NCBI RefSeq assembly: GCF_001039355.2
Contig: NW_019775680.1
Location: 782,193 to 846,192, forward strand
Direction: 5' to 3'
Source: Lingula anatina
Lineage: Eukaryota > Brachiopoda > Lingulata > Lingulida > Lingulidae
Length of the DNA stretch: 64,000 nt
A model generated the notes under the pieces. It was not told where the DNA came from. It searched no databases and saw only the letters and a list, made by a program, of their open reading frames with translations. Position numbers and translations under genes: made by a program. This document shows positions 11,619 through 22,884 of the stretch, piece after piece (positions within the stretch are counted from its first letter, which is position 1; each line of letters begins with the position of its first letter).

Positions 11619-14600
11619 ATGAATACAATCAAGTTTATAACAGCTTTTTTGATAATCAGTGTGACTTTTTTGATAATCATGGTGAAGAGCGACGGTAGGT
11701 TGTCCTATGTGTAAATTACTTCTGTAGGATTTGCGGTCGTTTTCTAAAATCTATGAACGAATGGAATTCATGTCTTTTTAAATGAAGCTCTCGTGTTTAT
11801 CACTACGCTGTCATGACTAGATCTGATTAAATGCTTGATTAGATGGTTCACATTTTGCTTCTCTACAAATTTGCCTATACTACGGCATTTATCGGTATTA
11901 TGCTTTGTACTTCTCCATTTAGTCAGTATAGAGCTGAAAAAAATCAACAAAATATTGATATCAATCACACATTTTATCCTTTAACAACAGTTATTATGCC
12001 TACAGCATATTGTATTTTATGTTTTATGATTTTTTATATACGGAACCCATTTTATTCAAGGAAAAAACGTAAAAAAGACGTGGAACGTCCGGTACTATTG
12101 ATTTCAAATTGAGAGTAAAGATCACAAAAAAAAACGTTTAGTTGTTAAGGAATGTTTACTGTTATTACTGGCCATACATTGTAGACATTTACATACACAT
12201 AATGGACAATAGAAAAGTCACCCCCTGAATCAGAGTAATCAAATAATAATCAAGTAATCAATAATCAAAATAGGCAGATCTTGAGTAGTTATAATGCCTG
12301 GTCTACCTTTCTTTTGTGAAATTTGATGTTAATAAAATGTTACCAGGAGCATATCATTCCACAGTCATTTATCTCCGCAAAGTATTGGTTCAGTAGGGGT
12401 GACACTTCTATTGTCCAGTGTGTGCACAAATAAATTTCTTTAATAATTTTTTTTGTTCGTGTATATTTTGGCTCAGTATATTTTATGTTGGTTTATATAC
12501 GGTTATATTACGGAATCCCTTTTATTCAAGGAGAAGATGTTATCAAAGGCGTGGAACGACTGGGTTGTAGCACGGAGCTTGACTGCAACATCACCAACGG
12601 CGTTTGTTTAGAAGGACTTTGCAGGTGTGAAAGAGGCTACTATGCACCGTACGATGCTAGAGTTTGTGAAAAGGGTAAATAACCATAATAATACTTAAGC
12701 ATATAAAAGCTACGGTAGCTTTTGCAAATTATTACAACTAAAAATGTAGCCATTCGTTAGAAAATAAAAAACGATACTTACTTTTAAGATAAGCAAAAGG
12801 GCACTTAGTTACATGTACATGTGTACATATGAGGTTGTGCAGTAGTGTTGAGTGTTATCACTGAAATAACTTGCTTTCTTTTCATCTTAACAATTTGAAC
12901 TTACAACAGTACTTTGGTCCTGGTATACCCAACTGAAATACAAATCATTTTGTGAATAATGTGACTAAAAAGAAGCCAAATTTTGAATTCTTCAAAGAAA
13001 TTTTGCTCCGGCTGAACTATTTCCCCAGATGAAATATTAGCTGTTTCTGTTTATATTTCAGAACAAGTGGTGGGCACATTTTGTCAAGATGACACTGACT
13101 GTGTGAATGGTACCTCTCCTTGGGCGTGTATTGGATTCCGGTGCCGCTGTGCAAGTGAAGGCTTTTACGCTATAGAGGGAAGGGACTCTCTCTGTAAGAA
13201 TAGTAAGTGCTTCTTATGGAGATTTTTTCTGACAGTGGAATCAAGATTTGTAAATTGAAGACTTTGACTCGATATTGTTCCTTTTACTTTGCATTTTTCT
13301 CTATTTTCTTTTTTTCTTTTTTTTTTTCCTTTGGTAAAATTCAAGATTTCAGAATCGGCAAATATCATGAGTAAAATTCCTTTCTGAATGGTCTTCCTCT
13401 CGAGTTAAGCAAAGGAAAATATATTATCGCTGATTATCCATACTCATATTAACACAGACAACTCAAAATGGAAAATGACAAACACATTGTCGATAATTTT
13501 AATTGAACATTACGTCATCTTTTTTAAATTACTCTATTTTAGCTCGTCCAAAAGTTGGAATGACTTGCACATCTGACGATTTCTGCCGGGAAAAGTTACA
13601 AACAAAATACAGTTACTGTACGAAAACCGGGTCTCGAGGTGTCTGTAGATGTAGATATCCTTATCATGGGACTAATGGAGACAGAGAATGTATTATAAGT
13701 AAGTTATGATCACCACATTATGTATACTGATGGTTCCATGATTGATCAGTAATCTAACCCGAATGTTTTGATTTTCATTTTATATAAGATTTCTGAGTAT
13801 TACATATTGACTCACTTTTTCTGGGTTAATTGAGTTGCTGTCATGCAGTGTTCTGATAAGACGTCAGTTTTTATCATTCATTGCATTGTATTCTAGAGGC
13901 AGGAGTAGGGCTAAAAGGTTGCATGGGCAATGATCTGTGCAACCAGTATAACACAGATTCAGTGAAACTAATATGTCAAAGAGCCAGTCTATGGGTATTG
14001 GGCACCTGTGTATGTCCACATGGAGCTTATGGGGCGCTAGGTTCTTTAACCTGCAAAAATGGTAAGTGACACAGCACTGCTGGTCTGTAACCATGAACAT
14101 CGTTTGTGACTCTTAGAAGATTGTTAATTTATGCAAGTGCTTTCTGGCTGTGAATAAAACAAACAGCTGTTTCAAAATTAATTATGAGAGTATAGCTGTA
14201 CAACAGAATCTCATTTGCCAATTCTGAAACTTTTGGGAAATATATCACTAAATAAAATTCAAATTGTCATTTAGAAACGGTGATTGGCACGTTCTGCAAC
14301 AAAACCATTGATACATCCCTGTGTCAGTCAGCAATCAATGACAGCCAGTGTCTGGACGGTAGATGTCAGTGCAAGTCAGGTTTCTATGGGAAAGAAGCTG
14401 GGAAAAACTGCACTTACAGTAAGAATATCGTGGAAACTTCAAAATGCGTTATACTTTACATTCCGACGTATTGATTATAATTTTCATGGTATTTTACTTA
14501 TGTTAATGTGATTGTCATTGTTGTAGACAAACTATTAAACATGGAAATTGTGGGGCAGTTACCTTTTTCAAATTACATCTTACATCACCTACAGTGGTCT

Positions 14601-17600
14601 AATTGCTCAAACCGTAATGTATTTAAATAGCAATTTTCATTAGTTTAGCCGAAATCGTTGGTAGATCATAATTTAACACAGTAAATGAGAAGCAATTACT
14701 TTCTTCGTATAGGCCTATTGTATCACCTACAATGGTCTTATTGCACAAACACACGTGGTATTAAATTTCCTTCCCTTAACCTAAGCCCAAGTCGTTGGTC
14801 TCGAGTGCCAAAATGATACCGACTGTAGCAGAGTGAACAACACCATTTGTGAGAACAAGAAATGCTCTTGTCTACGTGGATACTACGCTGAGGAAGGGGA
14901 GCATGCGTGCAAGGAAGGTATTTCTTCTGACTAAAAAGATTTATTTGTGTCATTCTCTGTCAAAATTTTTTGCAACTGACTTACGGTTTTTACTACAGAG
15001 ATATAAACGTATTAAAAGTAAACTGTAGACTGATAGATCTTCTAAACTTGAAAGTGTTTTATATTTTAAAGATATTGTGAATAAGGTATCGGTTCCACGT
15101 AGAAACGGCTTGAATATATAGACTTGACATTTAATATGGAATATTTCAGTTTGAAAGGTATGCCTAGGTAAAAATGCGTTCTTTTTTCATAAAACTCAGA
15201 TCTCATATAAGATATCTGACTGGAGAAGTGTGAAGTCAGGTGTGTCGCTACCAATTAACTGACTACCAAGTCTGTTGCACTGCTGCATTGCGTAATATGC
15301 GGTGATTTAATTGGGTAGTGCTCCTTTAGGCTGGTCAAAGCTTGGCTTTGGCAAAGCATGGTTCTGTCAAAAAAGTATCCAAATGTCGGCAACTACTGCA
15401 TAGAAGAATTTGAAATTTTGCATGTAAGCGGTCAGTTTTGCAGTGCGTAAAATGAGTCAAACAATGTTTTACAAAAATGTTAATCTGTGCCAGAATGGCG
15501 CGAAAAAAAGAGACATTGCCAGACAGATTATTGTGTCAAACGGAATAGTCTGCCCAGACTTATGCCCAGAAGTTATGCCCAGACTGATGTACCTACAAAG
15601 AGACCACGCTGGCGAATTCAATGAATGAACTGATGTCACAATGACATCAAAGAGATAAATAAAAGTTATTAAAACACGATTGTAATCCTTATTTTCATTT
15701 ATCAGTCATGAAAATATGAAAAAAAAAACGATGAAAAATAATTTTGAAAAAATATTCCATATTAAATGTCAAGTCTGTATGTTGTGTTTTAGAACAATGT
15801 CACTACTTTCTTTTAGTTTATTCTGGACTTTGATTGAAAACTTTATTTTAATTTTATTAATAGTGCTGCTTGGTACACCGTGTGTGGTTGGCAATGTGGG
15901 CTTCTGTCCAACAGCTGTAAATCATAGCCACTGTGATTTTGAAACAGACACGTGCGTCTGTAAGAAAGGATATTTCAACGAGACGTTGTATGAATGTTTA
16001 AAAGGTAAACAACCTTTGCTAGCTTTACTTAAGTAAACTTTACTGAAGATGTCCTATGACCAGTAGTATCTAACGTGCGTTTGCGAGATAGGGTTTTTAA
16101 TGAGACGTTAAAGGAATGTGTAAAAGGTGAATATAAACTCTTCGGTGAAAATACCAAAAAATATACGATTCCCAGGTATTGCATCTTTATAAATTACAAA
16201 TTCCCCTCAGACTATCAAGTTCTAAGTTTAAAAGATCGCAGTTGTACGTTCAAAAAACTGAAATATATTTCCCGCTTGAACGAACATTATTTCGTAAATT
16301 CAGTAAGGTGTTCGTCGTCATTCAGACATGGACACTTTTAAGCAGAATAGGAATATTAAAGACAGCTAGAAACCTGCGAGAGGTACCTTGAAGCAAACTT
16401 AAAAATTATTGAAACGTAAATGTGAAGCGTACAGTGTGAATTACGTGTCACTCACAGCTAAGCCTGTGCATTATTTTATCTTTTGCAATCAAGGTATAAT
16501 ACCAGATGCTACAAACTGCCCATTTCTTGATATCCATTTCTTTTACTCACCAACAGTGACTTTAGGAACACACTGCAATGACAGTGCCAAGTGCAGTAAT
16601 ACTATCATGAATAGCACGTGTAAAGCCACCATTTGTCAGTGTCAGTCTGGATTCTACAACAGCAGCTTGGAGATGTGCGAGAAAGGTAGGTTCACGTATG
16701 GTACGTACTGTTCTACATAGCTTTGATACCTGATATTGCTTCTTTATTCATGTTAAAAGATATAGAAGTTTAGATTAGCATTTTTCATTTGTGCTTGAAT
16801 CAAATTTTTAATTTCCCTTGTGACAACATGCAAAATTCACATGCTCTTGTAACATTGATTTAGGCCTCATTTGATCAACATTCCCAGGACATATGGATCA
16901 CCAGTACAATATTTTAAAAGAAGAGTTCCCAGTTTTATACAATTTATACGTATAAGAGCCTATTTTTAATATGTTAAAATCATTGTTTCTTAATTTAAGT
17001 CGTGATTGGGTCGCCTTGCTCTGTGGACAGTTCATGTAGTAATGTACCAAATACTCGGTGTTTGGGAGGAATGTGTGTATGTAATGACACGGCTTACCAC
17101 CATAAAGAAACTGACTCTTGTAGTGAGTATTCTATCTCTTTTTCTCTCTCTCTCCCGCGTAATTACTAGCATCACCAACTCCAGATTGGCTGTCAGAATG
17201 AAAAACTAAACTGTTAGACTCTCAACTTCATTTCTATATTTAATTGGACTTTTTGGAAGTTTGTTTTATTTCTTTAAACAGCTAGAAAGAAAACGGGCGT
17301 AGTTTTAATGACTTTATCCGTTTTGTCATTACCCGCCTCTGGACTACAAACATTGTTGTATTTTACAACACTTATGGTTTTGTATCTTTTAGAAATCAAG
17401 AAAGACCTGGGACAACATTGCGATGGAGACGTAGAACAAGAATGTAGAACACCGAACGCATCCTGCATGGCGGGCACCTGTAGTTGTCTGCTTGGCTTCT
17501 ATAAACACCAACCAAATATAACAAAACCGTGGACTTGTTGTAAGTTTGTATGCTATCCCAAACCTTAAATATATAAAATAACAACGATTTCGTCAAAATA

Positions 17601-18836
17601 ACTGCATCAACATTATCTGTAATCAGCTTTATTATCGACTTTCCTTTTATGGTGGATGACTATTCAAAACATTTTTCATAATGTCATAATCTTATTTTCA
17701 ATTCAGTGCCCAAATCTCTTGTCGGGCAGAACTGTACCTCTGAGCATGGCTTCGACGTATGCAACGACACCAATGCTGCCTGTAACGGCGGCGAATGTAC
17801 TTGTAACAGTGGATTCACAAGGAGGGAAGATATTTGTGGTGACCCGCACGAAAATGCAGTAGTATTGAAGTAGCAAAGAAGCATTAACGCAGTAGTGGTG
17901 TGGAGCATATTTGCAGTAGAAATGCAGTATAGCCTACTGCAATTCTACTTCAAAAATTACATAGGGTTGTACAGAGGAGGAGCATTAATGCAGTAGATTA
18001 GCAGCATGATAGAAGCATGTTTCAAATATGCTAATTAGCTCCCAATGCGAAGCAGATTTGAGGCATATTTGCAGTATGATTGCAGTAGTCTACTGCGCTG
18101 GAGCATCTACTGCGTTTTCGTGCGGGGAGTACAAAACATTTTTAAGAATACGCCATTCAGTAGGACAGTGTGTACATCTGCGCTTTGTTATCGGCACAAA
18201 CATTGTTTTTATATTTTGACTTGATTTCGTCTTCGTTGCTGCTATGTGGTTTTTAATTTTGATTTCTTTATTCTACAGTTCCTAAAGTTGATTTCAACCA
18301 ATCATGTCAGTCGACAGGAGAGTGTTTGGATATAGACGCTGTATGCATTAACAACACGTGCGATTGCAAGAACGACACTTACTTGGTCAGCGGGCGATTT
18401 TTATACTGCAGTAAGTATATTAATATTAAAACATTATAATATTAAAATAAAACACTATTTCGTCAACACATAGAGTGTGTGCGAGTGTTTAAAATTATCT
18501 GATTTTTTTTCTTTTTTTTTTTAATAAAGTAGAAATCAGAAAACAATTATATATATCGATGCTTTTGGATAGAATTTAAATTTGGGCTTAAGAAAAAATA
18601 TTCTAATTTTCAGGGAATCTCATTTTATTTGCGAAACAGCAAAAAATGCAGCTAATTTCAAAAGTGTGTAAATCAATTTGTTTATTATCTTTGGTTTCCA
18701 CCTCAAGGACCCCTCGTGAATCTCAACAAACCATGTCCATCAAACAGACCGGGTGTGTGCAAGGACCCCAATGCGGTGTGTAATGAAGGAACATGCAAAT
18801 GCCAACCTTCATTTTACGCAGATGGTAAAGTTTGTG
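11619..18836 (+). CDS. Secreted multi-EGF/EB-like module protein (copy B), 3' end missing
   Basis: Fourteen exons: 11619-11694, 12531-12674, 13062-13202, 13543-13698, 13897-14061, 14275-14418, 14786-14917, 15864-16004, 16557-16685, 17000-17122, 17393-17539, 17707-17838, 18279-18410, 18708-18836. They give 630 codons so far. The first encodes a hydrophobic signal peptide (MNTIKFITAFLIISVTFLII). Each other exon is one module with the pattern C-x(n)-C-x(6)-C-x(4)-C-x-C-x(8-12)-C and a G-Y/F near the last cysteine, flanked by phase-1 introns, so modules can be added or skipped without frame loss. All exons have AG/GT borders and no internal stop. This is the EGF-like/EB module class; proteins of this design are extracellular adhesion, scavenger or matrix proteins, but no ligand can be read from sequence. 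The start is the only ATG giving a signal peptide that splices in frame. The gene runs into the assembly gap after 19004, so any membrane segment is unseen. Confidence 0.82.
11980..12095 (+). repeat. Relic duplicate of the region around module exon 2
   Basis: Intron 1 of copy B holds a degraded copy of the 3' end of that intron plus the start of exon 2. Shared order: 'attttatg', 'ttatatacgga', 'ttttattcaagga', then 'cgtggaacg', matching 12470-12560. The acceptor AG is kept but the cysteine part is missing, so it is non-coding. Confidence 0.5.
12203..12417. mobile_element. MITE-like foldback element in intron 1
   Basis: About 215 bp with terminal inverted repeats of about 28 bp: the left end begins TGGACAATAGAAAAGTCACC and the right end reads its near reverse complement, ending CTATTGTCCA. 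The interior is AT-rich and non-coding. No clear target-site duplication is visible. Confidence 0.6.
16072..16126 (+). pseudogene. Partial relic of an EGF-like module exon
   Basis: Resembles the 3' half of the preceding exon (15959-16004): 'acgtgcgt', 'aatgagacgtt', 'gaatgt', 'aaaaggt'. One base is missing in the middle, so the frame closes at TAA, and no acceptor is in place. The corresponding region of copy A (about 2165-2235) has a similar 3' part joined to a fuller 5' part. Confidence 0.55.
17843..18126. mobile_element. MITE inserted at a splice donor of the EGF-module gene
   Basis: A 284 bp element bounded by CCCGCACGAAAA and TTTTCGTGCGGG, with a further inverted GCAGTAG/CTACTGC pair. 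The interior is rich in GCAGTA-type words. It sits four bases into the intron after the exon ending at 17838. Copy A at the same position has an uninterrupted GTGAGCACAAAAA, which marks the empty site. GA occurs on both sides, consistent with a 2 bp duplication. Confidence 0.8.
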
Positions 18837-18990
18837 GTAGGTTGCAGGTTGTATCAGTAAGAAACTTATTGTGTCATTTTTCTCTTTTATTGTTTTCTAG
18901 CCTAAAATAATAACCAGGGGTAGAGGGATATTTGATGTTTCAGACAATCTCGATATCTTTTGCAGGGCTGTAGGCTGAGCGAAATGCCAG

Positions 18991-19580
18991 GGGGGGGGGG
19001 GGGGNNNNNNNNNNNNNNNNNNNNNNNNNNNNNNNNNNNNNNNNNNNNNNNNNNNNNNNNNNNNNNNNNNNNNNNNNNNNNNNNNNNNNNNNNNNNNNNN
19101 NNNNNNNNNNNNNNNNNNNNNNNNNNNNNNNNNNNNNNNNNNNNNNNNNNNNNNNNNNNNNNNNNNNNNNNNNNNNNNNNNNNNNNNNNNNNNNNNNNNN
19201 NNNNNNNNNNNNNNNNNNNNNNNNNNNNNNNNNNNNNNNNNNNNNNNNNNNNNNNNNNNNNNNNNNNNNNNNNNNNNNNNNNNNNNNNNNNNNNNNNNNN
19301 NNNNNNNNNNNNNNNNNNNNNNNNNNNNNNNNNNNNNNNNNNNNNNNNNNNNNNNNNNNNNNNNNNNNNNNNNNNNNNNNNNNNNNNNNNNNNNNNNNNN
19401 NNNNNNNNNNNNNNNNNNNNNNNNNNNNNNNNNNNNNNNNNNNNNNNNNNNNNNNNNNNNNNNNNNNNNNNNNNNNNNNNNNNNNNNNNNNNNNNNNNNN
19501 NNNNNNNNNNNNNNNNNNNNNNNNNNNNNNNNNNNNNNNNNNNNNNNNNNNNNNNNNNNNNNNNNNNNNNNNNNNNNNNN
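18991..19580. other. Assembly gap with G homopolymer edge
   Basis: A run of G (18990-19004) is followed by 576 N (19005-19580). The gap cuts the EGF-module gene after its last visible exon. No EGF-like exon is seen to the right of the gap. Confidence 0.98.
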
Positions 19581-19747
19581 TATTTGTAAATCTATAACTT
19601 TTTAACGAGGGTTGTGTTATTTACCTTTTGTTTTTAAGCTGTTCATTCTTCCTTTTTATGAGATATATCGGTAAAAATCAAATGTATTCCCCCTTTGAAC
19701 TTGTAATTACATGTAGCACATGAATGCTCTGAAAACCAGCACATGAA

Positions 19748-20085
19748 TATTCCGAAACCGCCTCGTAGTAATAAAATGTCACCAAAACGTAGAATTATTA
19801 CTCCTGTGGACTTGAAATGAACATCCGTTTGATTTTGACTATATTCCGTAACCGCCTCGTCGTCAGAAATAATAAGAAAAAACTAGAATTATTACTCCCG
19901 TGAACTTGTAATAAACATCCGTCGATTTTGAATATATTCCGAAACTGCCTCGTTGTCAGAAATATCACCAAAAAGTAAATTTCTTTCTCCTTTTCACTTC
20001 TGAAAAATTAGTTTGACTATATTTCGGTCCAACGCTCCTTTTTTGTCAGAAATGTCACTAAAAAGTAGAGGTTTTGCCTTGGGAC
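19748..20085. repeat. Tandem repeat beside the assembly gap
   Basis: Four diverged copies of a unit of about 90-100 bp, starting with tattccg-aac-gcctcgt near 19748, 19842, 19943 and about 20025, each followed by 'cagaaat', 'accaaaaagta' and 'attactcc' words. It may continue into the gap and help explain it. Confidence 0.65.
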
Positions 20086-20374
20086 CTTGTTTCCGCAGCA
20101 GTCCCAGCTAGGTGTGGCTCAGCTGAGACGTGCATGGTCAGTGTCGACGGTTGATTAAATACTTCTCAAGACAGTTGAATGTCGACGACAAGTATTTAGC
20201 AAAAATTGACCAAATTGGTCAGATATTACGTAAGAATTTGGCGGGAGGTGACCAGCGCACGTGGACGAGTTTATTCTGTATAACATCTCTAGAGCGTGAT
20301 ATAGGGTCACTTTATTCGGTTTTAGGGGTGTTTTAGGATGAAATGACTGTATTTTTTCTCGGTATGTATGTCAA

Positions 20375-20471
20375 ATAATACACTGTCACCCTCTCGCGAT
20401 ATATGCCATGAACACCTCTCGCTGACGCTCGAGGTGTTATGGCATATATCGCTCGGGTGACAGTGTATTAT
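20375..20471. repeat. Near-perfect 97 bp palindrome
   Basis: Left arm ATAATACACTGTCACCC through AACACCTC, right arm GAGGTGTT through GGGTGACAGTGTATTAT, with a loop of about 12 bp. It could form a long hairpin. No coding content. Confidence 0.85.
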
Positions 20472-22013
20472 CTCACACTTACATGCCTATACGACTGCTT
20501 TCAATGAGTTACTGGTAACTGACCAAAACGGTTAATCTGTACTGATTTGAGTGGTTCAAACAATCTACTGGATTCAGTTAAATGTATAATCTACCTATTC
20601 ATGTTGAGTGATGGAAATGTGTGGTTTTAATCAACTGGTATTATCAGACAACGTTTACTACTTTGACAGTAAATAACAACTGTTCAAGTGACTACGTAGT
20701 GTTTATCTGGCAGGGCAGTGATGCAACTGTGTGATTACTTTCATATTCATAATTATTTCAATGTGCTACTGCAAATAAAATTAATGGCCAAAGAGATAAT
20801 TAAATAATAATAATAATAATAATCTTTATTGAAATATTGCAACCCGAAGGTTGACGTTGTTATATATATATATATGGATATTCGAAGAACATTTTAAAAA
20901 TTCCGAGTGCATTCCAAATATTTTTACCCATTCTTGTAGCTGGCCCGAATGTTTTGCTCATGTTAAAAACTTTCGAAATTCATTCCAAGTGGAAAATTAT
21001 CGAATTTCATCTGAATAGTATTCTAACTGCACTATGACTGCATTCTAAATATTCTCACGGCATTCCAACAGCATTCGAAACATTCCATGCAAAATAATGT
21101 CCGAGCTAACAAAACATTGTGGTAACCTTATAATAATTGTAAAGATTCGAAGACTGTTTCTACATAACTTTATGATAATGTCATGCGCATCTTGTGGAGT
21201 TTTATGAGCGTTTTATAACATACTGTTAAAACATTATATGCTGTTTTGAAGACCTTTTTTTATAAATGACCAAAACTCTTCTTGAACTACCGGTACATCT
21301 AGCGGTTAGTTCCAAATTTCAAATTCCACATTGGGTTAGTCTGCGATTAGGGCGGTGCGAATTGTAGAATCTTCGGACTATCGTTACCGAAATAACCAGC
21401 ATGTGATAAAAGCTTAAATAAACTATTGTACTGAATACCCTTCCATCATCCTGATGTTCTATTGGGTGTTTCAGAAATGGCGGCAACTAGGGGCAGCAGG
21501 CCCAGTAGTTCACGTGATTCCCATAGCCTCAGTGATTTTCTCTGTTTTTAAAAATAAAGAAAAGCGGAAAAATCGCATCACAGAGTTTCTTTATTTGAGT
21601 AGCAAGCTGCTCTTATTTACTGTTAGATATTCTACAACAGGCAAGAGCTAGCTTTCTTAATCATCGACCCTCAACCACCCACCTCATATAGCAACATTCT
21701 AAATCCAATCGTTAGCAATGTCTAAGAGCCTAGTTTTCAACTAAACTTATTAAAAATACTATTTGCATTACTCATACTTGAGCAATATCCAAAACTCAGT
21801 TATCATGTGATAAACAGTTGGTCGAAATTAAAATCTGTTTTGAAATTAACCAATCACATAGACGGTAACTGGCTTTGACCTTTTCCATCTTTTTCTGACA
21901 CTAAAAACATGTTCTACAATTGTTGACTCTTGATGAAACTTAATTTACACTCAATGCCTTAGATGATTTCCCTTTTATTACTAATTGTAATTAGTGTAAG
22001 CGGAAGTTATTAA
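20472..22013. other. Repeat-rich intergenic region
   Basis: Contains (AAT)n at about 20804-20822, (TA)n at about 20862-20874 and many dispersed 'cattc' words between 20880 and 21110. The segment 21465-21580 resembles 24905-24985 ('aatggcgg', 'gtcacgtgatt', 'ttttctct'). No gene seen. Confidence 0.5.
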
Positions 22014-22341
22014 AGGGATAATAACTCTTCGTTTTGGTCAAAAAATGGATTTTCCTGGAGTAAACAACAATTTTCCCCATACTTACTAATGACTAATGAA
22101 TCCATTTTTACATTCAAAGTTAGTCCCTGTTTTTCTTTTTTTTTAAGTTTTTTTCTAAAAAGAGATTTTAACAGAGTATAGCCATCAGTGGAGGTCACGT
22201 GGTCTAAAAACAAACTCAGATATCAGAATAATAGCTATAACTGCCTTTTTTGTGGTAAAACAGAATATATTATATTTCTATGAGTTATTCACAATGTTTT
22301 TATTGTGAAATATAGATCTCACACGAAGAGTTTTTATCCCT
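22014..22341. mobile_element. TTAA-flanked MITE, short copy
   Basis: 328 bp, flanked by TTAA (22010-22013 and 22342-22345). Ends are inverted: AGGGATAATAACTCTTCG at left and CGAAGAGTTTTTATCCCT at right. A longer relative is at 41430-42102. TTAA target duplication is typical of piggyBac-type or Kolobok-type transposition; the assignment is inference because no transposase is present. Confidence 0.75.
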
Positions 22342-22495
22342 TTAACTTTACAGCACATATACACCCAACTTCGACTTTTAATATTGTAATTCTGTCAATA
22401 GTTCTGAATATAATATTCCACAATAAATCTGTACCAGAGTTAAAACTGTTTGAGTTTGCTGTCACAGTAGGGTGTAAAGCGGGCACACTGTGGCT

Positions 22496-22792
22496 TTAAT
22501 TCCAAGCAAAGATAAAGAACAAAAACGCGTAGAGGACGTCAAACCAAGCACTCCTGGGACCGGATCCTCTGTTGTTGGCGCTGCTTTGGGACGTATCCAG
22601 TGTGCCATTGTTACAGTAGTTAGTAGTGCGGCACTGCCTACATACTTTACTGGTCCCAGTTCCCGTGCATGTATTCCCCTGGAGTTCCTGACTGGTACAA
22701 GATGACAGACGCCTGCACCCGCGGCTGTAGCTGTAGGCAATGGTGGAAGAACTGTAGAACAGACTGTAACTTTCGTAGGCCGAGGCCGAGGT
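22496..22792 (-). CDS. Last exon of a Ly6/uPAR-like GPI-anchored protein (partial)
   Basis: Exon of 98 codons plus stop, preceded by a good acceptor (TTTATTTGCAG). It contains R-G-C...S-S-C, G-N-T-C, then V-C-R-Q-C-R-T-T-N-Y-C-N, the typical ending of the three-finger Ly6/uPAR/CD59 fold, in which the last cysteine is followed by Asn. After a Ser/Gly/Asn-rich stretch comes a hydrophobic tail (VLYAFLFFIFAW) that ends the protein, as in GPI-attachment signals. Upstream exons with the first cysteines and signal peptide should lie at higher coordinates but were not identified. Such proteins sit on the outer cell surface and often modulate receptors or channels. A possible polyadenylation signal on this strand (22304-22299) lies inside the MITE at 22014-22341. 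Confidence 0.62.
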   Translation of the reverse strand, partial: TSASAYESYSLFYSSSTIAYSYSRGCRRLSSCTSQELQGNTCTGTGTSKVCRQCRTTNYCNNGTLDTSQSSANNRGSGPRSAWFDVLYAFLFFIFAWN

Positions 22793-22884
22793 CTGCAAAT
22801 AAATACGTTTGTCCATATCACAATGACATTTATCCAACATACAAAAATAACCCCATATACTTTTTTCTGTCTAAGGCGACAGTG

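Noticed and set aside
18960-19589. Long frame across 209 codons
   Set aside because: It is made almost entirely of N from the assembly gap.
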